In this document: one piece after another, positions 27,501 to 39,200 of the stretch | How the letters are laid out: the number at the start of each line of letters is the position of its first letter | Position numbering within the stretch: position 1 is the stretch's first letter | Assembly: GCA_037179385.1 (NCBI GenBank) | Contig: CM074187.1 | Coordinates: forward strand, 44,984,879-45,048,878 | DNA: 64,000 nt | Direction: 5' to 3' | Source: Holothuria scabra | Taxonomy: Eukaryota; Echinodermata; Holothuroidea; Aspidochirotida; Holothuriidae | The notes under the pieces: model-generated | Told to the model about the DNA's origin: nothing | What the model saw: only the letters and a program-made list of their open reading frames with translations | Database searches by the model: none | Position numbers and translations under genes: made by a program

Positions 27501-30500
27501 CGGTGTTGTTGAGTCTCGAGCATATTCAACGGGTAACCCCAGAGAACATTCGCACAGTTACTGGAAACGATGTAATGGCCTAATAATAGCCAACTTGTGA
27601 TTATGGGTTACTGAGCCCAGAACATTCGCTGTTTGTTTTGTACGAGATCAAACGAGACGTTTCCATAAGAGTGAGTTCCAGACTTTTCTGGAAGAACTAC
27701 AGGCGTATAAAAGGTCATGCAAGAACTGTGACAGAAGGAGAAGAGAACAGAAGATACACAGATAATACAGAGACCAGACGCCTGCTTCGCCGCTTAATGC
27801 TGTAATTGTGTCGCCATTTACCGATCACTATAGTCTTCATCCTGCCTTCGCAGAACCGAGTCCTACGCTGAGCTGCTGTACAATCGACGCTAACAACACT
27901 ACCCTTGGACAAAGAGTGACACCTTAAGCTGTAAAAGATTGTAAGTAGATTTAAGATTAATTGTTGTAAATTTAAGGAAGTAAGAGGTGAATAATAATTA
28001 AGTTGTTGATTTTAATCTCGCTCTTCTGTGGTCTTTCGCTGTTATTGGTTTGAATTGCGACCAAGCCGTAACAGAATTGGTGGCCTAACATCCGGGAAAG
28101 AATTTAACTACCAGGTAGAAAATTCTGGAAATTTCGTTGTAATTTTCAACTGTATTGTCCAGACTTCTTAGTTGTTTGTGAGTGCTTGACACAACCTCAA
28201 AATGCCATTCGATTTAGATAAATTCGTGGCTAGCCCCTCAATTGAGGAGCTTAACTCACTAAAAAAGTCTGAGATTGTAAAAGTCGCAAAACACTATGGC
28301 GTTGAGTTTCAGCCATTAATGCGGAAGGACGAGATTAAGAGATACATTGTAGAGTATCTGGTAGATGAAAGTATTCTGCCAATTACAGTGCTTGAGACAA
28401 TCATGACTGTGCCAACTGACAATGCATTTGAATTGAGAAAGCTTGAATTGGAAAAACAAGTTAGATTGAAAGAATTGGAAAAAGAAAGGGAAGAAAAGGA
28501 AAGAGAAGTTAGATTGAAAGAATTGGAAATGCAAAGGGAAAGAGAAGAAAGAGAAGAAAGGGAAAAGGCTAGAGAGCATGAATTTAGGTTGAAACAACTG
28601 GAGTTAGGGGTCATAAAAGGCCCAGAACCTCAAATAGGCACGGATACTGGGCGATTTGATGTCTCTAAGCACGTGAAATTTGTGCCCAAATTTCAGGAGG
28701 ATAATGTGGAGAAATTTTTCAACCACTTTGAAAAACTGGGTGAACAATTGAAGTGGCCCAGAGATAAATGGTCAATACTCATTCAGAGTAATTTTACTGG
28801 CAAGGCCCAGGAAGTGTATTCCGCTCTGTCAATAGAGGACAGCATGGATTACGATAAAGTCAAAAAGGCCATATTACAAGCCTATGAGTTAGTACCCGAG
28901 GCTTATCGCCAAAAATTTAGAAAATATCGTAAGGCGGATACACAAACATATGTAGAGTTTGCCTATCAAAAGGAAAGGCATTTCGATAGATGGTGTGATT
29001 CTAAAAAGGTCTCCACATTTGAAGCCTTACGACAATTGATGCTGGTCGAGGAATTTAAACGGTGTGTGAGTGATGACATAAAGACTCACCTTGAAGAACA
29101 AAAGGCAGACAAATTGAAAGAAGTGGCAAATTTGGCTGATCAGTATGCACTTACCCATAAGTTTGGTAAAGTAGGTCAGACTCAAAACAAGAGTCAGTTT
29201 AATAGGCCAAATAAAAAATATGGCAATGGCACTAGTGGTGACACAGCAGGCAAAATTAGTGGATCTCAGTCTGGTTCCCTCTCTCCAACAAATTCTGGTA
29301 AAAAACAACCAGATTCTAGTCGTCAAAAGAACGACCAGGTCAGCTCAAGTAAAGCTGCCTTTAAAGACATAGTTTGTGGTTTCTGTCACAAAAAGGGCCA
29401 CATAATGGCAAATTGCTTTCAATTGGCAAAATTAAAGGAGACTGAAACAGCTCCAAATGCCTTAGCCAATGCAGAAAATTCTCCAGAGGTAGTCGTGACC
29501 TTACAGCCTAATTCTAATGACCAAATTAAGGAAGAATACCTTCCATTCGTGTCTGAGGGTTTTATTTCCCTAGATGGGGATTCAGCTCATCCACCCGTCA
29601 AAATTAAGATTTTGCGTGACACAGGCGCAACTCAGTCGTTGCTTCTTGATGGAGTTTTGCCATTAACGGACTCTACTTCCACAGGGGCAAATGTACTTAT
29701 TCAGGGGGTTGAGTGTGGATTTATTTCTGTCCCTCTTCACAAAATTAATTTGAAGTCAGATTTAGTTTCTGGGTCGGTCATAGTAGGGGTCAGACCTACT
29801 CTACCTGTAAAGGGGGTATCTCTGTTGCTAGGCAATGACCTAGCTGGTGGAAAGGTAGTCGCCAATGCAATTTTGACAGATAAACCATGTGACTATAACA
29901 ACACAGAGCAATTAGAAAAGGAATTTCCAGATTTATTCCCAGCCTGTGCTGTCACGAGAGCTATGTCACAAAAGCTTGCTATGGATGATAATCTTAAACA
30001 TCCAGCCTCCAAAAGTGAGGATCCAGTTTCCAAAAAGTGAAACAAGTAGGGGAATCATGTAAGGATGATAATCTTGAACATCCACTCTCTAAAAGTGAGG
30101 GTATGATTTCTGAAAAGAAGGATGGTAAATTTAAGCCTCCGCCCTCTAAAATTGAGGAATTAGTTCCTAAAATTGGAACAACACTCCCAAAAGTGGAGTC
30201 AGAGTCCAAAGAGGACTCTAAAAAGAATGTTGATGAAAGTGAAGATTCTTGGTTTGATCTCAGCCAAACTTTTATGGCCAATCTTCAGGATTGTGAGTCT
30301 CCTGTCCCCACACATGGTGAGGGGATAGAACAGGAAAGAAACATGTCTGACACACTCCATAAAGACCAGTTGTCAGTCCAACAACAACATGATGAAGAGC
30401 TTCAGCCACAAATAGCTGGTGCCCTCACTGAGGATGAGTCGAAAGACGTCCCAGTGTGTTTTTACCTTAAGAACGGTGTTTTGATGCGTAAATGGCGACC

Positions 30501-33500
30501 ACCTGATGCACCATTAGATGAAGAGTGGCGCATTTACCATCAAATTGTGGTACCTAGGGTGTATCAGAGGAAATACTGAGTATTGCTCATGAAATGCCAT
30601 TTGCAGGGCACCTAGGGGTCAATAAGACTTACCACAAAATTCTAAATCACTTTTATTGGCCTAGGCTTAAGAGTGATGTGGCCAAATTTTGTAAGACTTG
30701 TCATTCATGTCAAATGGTTGGGAAGCCGAATCAGAATATTCCGGCTGCACCCTTAAAGCCAATTCCTGCTTTTGAAGAGCCATTTAGTAGAGTCATTATT
30801 GATTGTGTAGGTCCTCTACCTAAGAGTAGGGCAGGACACCAGTATATATTAACCATAATGTGTGCTTCGACAAGGTTTCCAGAGGCAATACCTCTGAGAA
30901 ATATTAAGGCTCGGACAGTCTTACAAGCTTTACTTAAATTTTTCACATTGTTTGGGTTACCTAAGGAGATCCAATCAGATCAAGGGTCTAATTTCATGTC
31001 AACTGTATTCCAACAGATGTTGTATGAATTATTCATAGACCAAATTAAGTCTTCGGCTTATCATCCCGAAAGCCAAGGGGCTTTAGAAAGGTTTCACCAG
31101 ACATTGAAAAATATGTTAAAGACATATTGTCATGACAATGAGAAAGACTGGGATGAAGGCATTCCATTTGTAATGTTTGCTGTCAGGGAGTCTGTACAGG
31201 AGTCACTTGGGTTCAGTCCATTTGAACTCGTCTTCGGACACACAGTTCGTGGACCATTGAAATTATTAAAGGAGAAGTGGTTATCAGATCCAGGTGAAAA
31301 CATACATCTGCTTGATTATGTATCCCGCTTTAAAGAGCGTTTTCACAGAGCATGTGAACTGGCTCAAGAAAATCTGAGGAGTTCTCAGAAGAAAATGAAG
31401 GCGTGGTATGATAAGACCACAGTAGAAAGAGAGTTTAAGCCTGGTGAGAAGGTGTTGGTGTTTTTGCCTGTGTCTGGTCAGCCACTTCAAGCTCGCTTTC
31501 AAGGACCTTTTGTCATTGAAAGAAAGGTCAATGACACAGACTATGTCATCTTGACGCCTGACAAGCGTAAATCAAAGAGAGTTTGTCACATTAATATGAT
31601 GAAAGAATATTATGAAAGAGAGGATTGTGACATTTCTAAAGATGAAAGTGTACATGATGTGAATGTCAATGTTCATAATGCATGTGATCAAGTGTGTATC
31701 ATCAGTGTTGATCAAGAATTCAATGATAATGATGAGATCAATGCTGATGATGCTCCTGACATGTGTATTAAGTTAAAGAACTCTGATGTATTGAGTAATC
31801 TTGATCAGAAGTTAAGTCATCTAGGTGACAAAGAAAGATCAGAAATGAAATCATTAATCAATGAATATGTATGCTTGCTCTCAGATGAAAAGTTTGTTTG
31901 GACAGAAAATTGTCAGGCAGCATTTGAATCATTGAAAAGAGCACTAATGAGTTCGCCAGTGTTGATTGCTCCAGATTTTGAAAAACAGTTTAAGCTAGCA
32001 GTTGATGCCAGTGACAATGGTATAGGAGCAGTTTTGCTTCAAGCTGATGAGCATGGTGTTGATCACCCTGTGTGTCATTATTCAAAGAAATTTGACAGAC
32101 ATCAGAAAAATTATTCTACAATTGAGAAAGAAACATTAGCTTTGATACTTGGTCTTCAGCACTTTGATGTTTATTTGGGGACTACTAGTTTCCCTGTTAT
32201 TGTATATGCTGATCATAATCCTCTGACATTTCTGTCTAAGATGAAAAACAAGAATCAGAGATTGATGAGATGGAGTTTATTTCTACAATCATATAATGTA
32301 GATATTAGGCACATTAAAGGGAAAGACAATGTTGTGCCTGATGCTTTGTCAAGAACTTAATCTGATGGAGTAAATTAAAAGTCGTATTGTAATTTTGGAA
32401 ATTTTGATGTTGCCTGCAGCACAGTATGTGTTAGTGATGTTACTACTCATGTATTATCATATTGTAAGACAAGTTGTATGTTATGATAGCACCTTCCACT
32501 TGATATTGGAATGCATACTGTAATACTATAGTTATTACTATAAGGTAATATTGTAGATATTGTAACCTAAGTTTTGTCCTAGACGTCCAAAACTCTTTCA
32601 AGGGGGAGTGTTACGAGACGACATCAACCAGATTGAATCCACGGACGAGCAAGTGGAGAGTTCTAGAAAGTGCTAGCATCGGTGTTGTCTGAGTCTCGAG
32701 CATATTCAACGGGTAACCCCAGAGAACATTCGCACAGCTACTGGAAACGATGTAATGGCCTAATAATAGCCAACTTGTGATTATGGGTTACTGAGCCCAG
32801 AACATTCGCTGTTTGTTTTGTACGAGATCAAACGAGACGTTTCCATAAGAGTGAGTTCCAGACTTTTCTGGAAGAACTACCAGGCGTATATAAGGTCATG
32901 CAAGAACTGTGACAGAAGGAGAAGAGAACAGAAGATACACAGATAATACAGAGACCAGACGCCTGCTTCGCCGCTTAATGCTGTAATTGTGTCGCCATTT
33001 ACCGATCACTATAGTCTTCATCCTGCCTTCGCAGAACCGAGTCCTACGCTGAGCTGCTGTACAATCGACGCTAACAACACTACCCTTGGACAAAGAGTGA
33101 CACCTTAAGCTGTAAAAGATTGTAAGTAGATTTAAGATTAATTGTTGTAAATTTAAGGAAGTAAGAGGTGAATAATAATTAAGTTGTTGATTTTAATCTC
33201 GCTCTTCTGTGGTCTTTCGCTGTTATTGGTTTGAATTGCGACCAAGCCGTAACAGTACATTGAGTGAATGGTGAAAGTTGTGTTCTTGTATTCATACTAG
33301 TAAGTACTTTGAGAACAGTAATGTGATGTGGTTTTAGGTGGTGCATGACAAAGTCTTTACCCTATTATATATTTCACCTGAGTTCCCATCAAAAGCAAGA
33401 TTTGGTGGGTTAATCAATTTCCACCCAACTTCCTTCTTGACTGCTTCAAGCATGCTCCAAGAAACCACAAGCTCGATAAGAGACAGCTAACAGAATAATA

Positions 33501-36235
33501 CGGGTCAGATGTACCAATTTTTTCAAGGTGCAAAAGGCAAGCAGTAGGGCAACTTCTTTTCTGGTTTTTGTTGACTTTCGTTCATTGAAGCAAAAAGGTG
33601 TGTACAGAGTTTATATAGGCTGCGAAAATCGACATGTGTACCATCACACATGGGGTAGCAGTTTTCAATCAAAAAGTTTCTTTCCAATTGAAACCATTAC
33701 ACTTAACCAAGTTAAACCATAGCTTGCTCTTGTGAATGAAAAATCAACCTTACCCTACATGAGGCACTGTTGCAAGCATTACAAATTCACTCATCTATGG
33801 TGTCTTTTATCTTTCAGTGATAATCATTTGGAAGATTTTATCCATGAAACAACAGATTTACCAAATGAACTGATCAGAGATGTATCTGGGAAAGTAATTT
33901 TTGAACAAACACTTCCTTATGTAAGTTTTTCCTTACAGTGTCAAGGTAATGCTTCCATATGTAAGTTTTTCCCCACAGTGTCAAGGTAATGTTTCCATAT
34001 GTAAGTTTTTCCTTACAGTGTCAAGATAATGCTTCCATATGTAAGTTTTTCCTTACAGTGTCAAGGTAATGTTTCCATATGTAAGTTTTCCCTTACAGTG
34101 TCAAGGTAATGCTTCTTTATGAAATCTTTTCTTTTCTGTGTCAATGTAATGGCACTCCTTACTTAAGTTTTACCTTGATCTGTCCAGGTAATGCTTCCTT
34201 ATGTTAGTTTTTGGTTTCGATGATAAGAGAAACCAATGCATTCATGATGGCGTGCGTGTGTATGTATGTGTGTGTGTGTGGGTGTGTGTGCGTGTGTATG
34301 TGTGTGTGTTTGTGACGCTTTGCTTGTTAACACGATATCTCAAGATAGGAATTTCTGACAGTTTGCAAACTTCGTACATAGATGCGCCATATTGAGAGGA
34401 AGAACCCTATTGTTTTTGGTGGAGGTCAAAGGTCATCTGGGGTCACCAGGGGTCAAAGTCTGAAAACCTTGTTAACGCGACATCTCAAGGTAGGAAATTT
34501 GGATAGATTTCATATTTGTTATGTGGATGCATTATAGTCAGAAGATGGTCCCTATTGTTTTTGGCGGATGTCAAAGGTCATCTGGGGTCACCGGGGGTCA
34601 AAGTCTGAAAATCTCGTTAACACGATATCTCAAGTTAAGAAGCTTTGACAGATTTCATATTTGGTATGTGGATGTGTTATGGTCAGGAGATGGTCCCTAT
34701 CGTTTTTTGTGGAGGTCAAAGGTCATCTGGGGTCACCAGGGGTTAAAGTCTGAAAATCTCGTTAACACAATATCTCAAGGAAGGAAGCTTGGATAGATTT
34801 CATATTTGGTATGTGGACATGTTATGGTCAGGAGATGGTCCCTATTGTTTTTTGTGGAGGTCAAAGGTCATCTGGGGTCACCAGTGGTCAAAGTCTGAAA
34901 ATCTTGTTAACACAATATCTCAAGGAAGGGAGCTTGGATAGATTTCATATGTAGTATGTGGATGCATTATAGTCAGGAGATTGTCCCTATTGTTTTTGGT
35001 GGAGGTCAAATGTCATCTGGGGTCACCACCTGTCAAAGTCTGAAAACCTTGTTAATGCAATATCTCAAGGTAGGAAACTTGGATAGATTTCATATTTGGT
35101 ATGTGGATGCGATATAGTCAGTAGATGGTCCCTATCATTTTTGTCGGAGGTCAAAGGTGATCTGGGGTTACTGGGAGTCACAGTCTCAAAACCTCGTTAA
35201 CACAATATATGTAGGAAGCTTGGATAGATTTCATATTTAGTATGTGGATGCATTATGGTCAAGAGATGGTACCCTTTTGATAGAGATCAAAGGTCACCTG
35301 GGGTCACTGCTGGTCAAAGTCTGAAAATCCTGCTCATACGATATCTCAAGATAGGAAACTTGGATAGATTTCATATTTGGGTATGTGGATGCATTATGGT
35401 CAGAGGATGGTCCCCATTGTTTTTGGCAGATATGAAAGGTCCTCTGGGGACGTACAAAGCCTGGAAACCTTTTTAAATATGATCTTTCAAGATAGCTGCT
35501 CTTTGTCCATTTGTCTTTCTGTTGTTTGTATGTCTAGCTATGTATGGCTTTTATGGAGGTCAAAAGGTCATCTGGAATGACAAAATTATTTTTTGAACAT
35601 GCTAGTATAACATCTGAATGATGGCAGTCTTTGAAACGGAACATTTATGTATCATCGAAACCTCAATGCATTTTTGCATTCTGGTTCTTACTGTGTCAAG
35701 GTAATGGTACTCCATATGTAAGTTTTTCCTCGCAGTGTATAGGAAATGGACAGTACTTTAAAAGACACTGTGGTGGTGAACTGATCTCAAGGTAGCATAA
35801 TTTTACGAAATGGTCTATCATTTCATACTTGGTTGAAGCAAAATCATTTAAACATGAAATGTAAGTAGAAAAATTAATCATAAAGTGACTATTTTACAAG
35901 ATGATTTCTGCTTCACACCTGTCACGATAAAATTAAATCAGCTGTGTATGGAAATGGTAATAATGATAGTGAGAATTACAACACTCACTGCATGGGAAAG
36001 TGTCTATGGCACCCATCTCAAGACCAGAAAGTCTGGAGTTTTACCCTTGGCCAAGTCAAAGAGGAGATTCTGTAAACGGAACTCAACTGCCTTTGAAAAG
36101 ATCGTGGCTGGTCTGACTTGAACCGTTTGATTTGAAACTGAACTGTGAAACACCATCTACCTAGCACAATAGTTTGTGATGCCATTGTTGATTCCTTGCC
36201 AAAGACAGGCAATGAATCTATGCGATGGTGATGTC

Positions 36236-36266
<31 letters not shown>

Positions 36267-39200
36267 TGAATGTGTGTTTGTGATGCTCCTTGTAATCGCA
36301 ATATCTTCAGATAGGAATGACTGACACTTTTCATATTTGGTATATAGATTTGCCATGTTGAGAGGAAGAACCCTATTGTTTTTGGTGGAGGTCAAAGGTC
36401 ATTCAAGGTCACCAGAGATCAAAGACCGAAAGCACTTGGGTATATGTGCCGTGCGCCCTACTAAGAGGGGCTGTCGTGCCGGCAAATATAAAGAACAGCG
36501 GAGCATTACTTTTAATAATGAACAACAGAGAGGTGAGTTTGGTACCAATGTACCAATTAATGATTTTGCCAAACTCTGTGTTGTCAATATGCGATTCGTA
36601 AGGAACAAGTGTTCAACTTTTGTTGACTTTGTTCTGGATAATGACTTTGATATCATTGCAATAACTGAAACATGGCTGAAACATGGAGATGATGTGATAG
36701 TAGGCGATATTACCCCTCCCGGTTACACATTCAAACATGTTGCACGTCCAACTAAATCTGGGGGTGGTGTAGGAATCTTGTTCAGAACAAGTCTCTCCAT
36801 TAAGATAAAGGACGTTGAGCCTTACGTTTCATTTGAATCTATGCATGTCAGGTTAAGTAGTAACTCGCGATCACTGGATATTGTTCTAATTTATAGACCT
36901 GAAATTAAAGATGAATGTGGACGAAAGATCCCTTTTAGTGTTTTCTTACAGGAATTTACTACTTTGACTGAAAACTACCAGCTTAATTTGACGGAGGTAG
37001 TTTTCACGGGTGACTTTAATATTTGGGTGGACGATGTTAGTAATAGGGAAGGTAAACAATTTATGGAACAAATTTCTTCCTGTGGGTTAAAACAACACAT
37101 AACTGAGGCCACTCATGACCATGGCCATGTATTGGATCTTCTTATTACTCGTGAAACAAACAATATGGTGTCTGAAACTTGTGTTCAGGCTGGCCTATCC
37201 GACCATCTAGCAGTTACTTGTAAGGTAATGCTTCAGAAGCCTCCCCGACAAAGGAAAACATCGGTGAAACGCAACCTAAATTCAATTGACTTTAACATCT
37301 TGGGTCATGATATCGTCCAGGAACTTTCTTCAATTGACTTTGATAAAGACAATCTCGATGAATGTGTCGGAAAATACAACAGATCACTAAAGGAGCTGCT
37401 GAACAAACATGCTCCTCCTCGGACTCGAAGTATTGTCATTAGACCTAACATGTCCTGGTAAAATGAGGAAATACAGTCATCTAAATCTAAAAGAAGGGAA
37501 CTTGAGCGTAAATGGCGCAAATCGAAACTTGAAGTAGACCGCCAGGTTTATTGTGAACAATGGCAAATTGTTAATCGGTTGATTGAGGCAGCAAAATCTA
37601 GCTTTTAATCTAACGCTGTAGCCGACTCCCATGGCGATCAGAAACATCTTTTCGGGATCGTTAGCAATTTGCTGCATAAAACCCAATGACTCTTTACTTC
37701 CAAGTTGTCATTCTGAGCAGGATTTAGCTAACCAATTCTCTGATTACTTCGTGGAAAAGATTGACCGAATTCATCGTAGTTTCCATAAGGATTGTGCTGG
37801 TTCTGTTGTTCTTGAAGGCGGTGGTTGTTGTCCCCAAATTCTCAACTTCGAACCAACAACAAATGAAGAAGTTGAAAGAGTGCTCATGAAAGCTCCAACA
37901 AAATCATGCGAGCTTGATCCAATACCTACCTCGTTAATAAAACACTGCATTAAAGACATTGTTTCTTTCTTAACATGAGTTATAAACAAATCTCTTGTTT
38001 CCAGGGTTTTTCCCACTGATTTGAAACTTGCATATATTAGACCCCTTCTAAAGAAGTCTAGTCTTGAAAAAGAGGACTTCAAAAATTTTAGACCAGTTGC
38101 AAACTTACCGTTTCTTGGAAAGCTGATAGAGCGTATTGTTTCGCCTTGTCTATGGTGTGTAATCACACAGAATGACATACAGGACCCTTTCCAATCTGCC
38201 TACTGTCCCCATCACAGCACTGAGACCGCTTTATTACGGGTTCAAAATGACATACTGCATGAAATGGACAGTGGCAAAATTACTGCAATGATCTTACTTG
38301 ATCTCAGCTCTGCATTTGACACGGTTGATCATAAAATCCTTCTTCACAGGCTGCAATACCACATAGGGATTGGTGGTACTGCTCTGGATTCGTGGAAATC
38401 TTACCTTCATAACCGATCGCAATGTGTACGCATTTGTGATTACTCCTCACAACCAGTTGTTCTTAATTATTCTGTGCCGCAAGGCTCAGTGTTGGGCCCC
38501 CAATGGTTTGTTGTGTATACATCCCCTGTTGGGAATCTCATTAAAAGACATGGGCTTAACTATCATGTTTATGCTGATGACACTCAAATCTGTTCATCAT
38601 TCGAAGCTACACAGCAGGAGGCAGAAAATTGCCTTCATCGGATGGAGAAATGTGCTGATGAGATTCATGACTGGATGAAATCTAACTATCTAAAACTTAA
38701 TGACAATAAAACTGAGTTCATTCTTTTTGGTTCCCTGGTGAAGCTAGGGAAGATCAACATCCCTCATTTTAGAGTTGGAGACTCAGATATCCCTCCGGTT
38801 GACCAAGTGTGTAAACCTTGGTGTCCTAATGGATAACAAAATGTCTATGGAATCGCACATCAATGCGACTATCAAATCGTGCAGCTACCATATTAGGAAC
38901 CTGGGCAAAATCAGAAAATACCTTAACCAAGAAGCTACAGAGTAATCAGTTTCACGCTTTCATTTCCTCCCGTCTCGACATGGGAAATGCCCTTCTATTT
39001 GGACTCCCCAATGATTTAATTCATCATTTCAAATGAAACAAAATACCCCCGCTCGTCTTGTGACTCGTACTAAGGTGTCCATGCACATATCCCCCGTCCT
39101 GTCTGATCTGCACTGGCTTCCTGTTCGTTTCAGGATTCAGTTTAAAATACTTCTCCTCACTTATTGTGCCATAAACAACCTAGCTCCACCATACATAACT

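Larger units (their letters stand above)
27430..33254 (+). mobile_element. Ty3/gypsy LTR retrotransposon, Gmr1-type, RT-deleted
   Basis: A 5825-bp element with 644- and 646-bp LTRs (TGTTACG...CGTAACA) and a 4-bp target duplication GTAC at 27426-27429 and 33255-33258. The LTRs differ by three substitutions and two 1-nt indels by my reading (>99% identical), so the insertion is young. Order of domains: Gag, protease, integrase, then RNase H, with no reverse transcriptase core. Known: Gmr1-like Ty3/gypsy elements of deuterostomes place integrase before RT-RNase H, as Ty1/copia does. So this is a Gmr1-type element that lost RT by internal deletion. It lies in SSUH2 intron 7, same orientation. Confidence 0.9.

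Noticed and set aside
28309..28614. Reverse-strand frames rich in Phe, Ser and Leu
   Set aside because: Antisense of the Gag coiled-coil region; low complexity mirrored from the E/K/R-rich sense strand.
32896..33093. 65-codon minus-strand frame present in both LTRs
   Set aside because: Identical because the LTRs are identical; no start context or family support.
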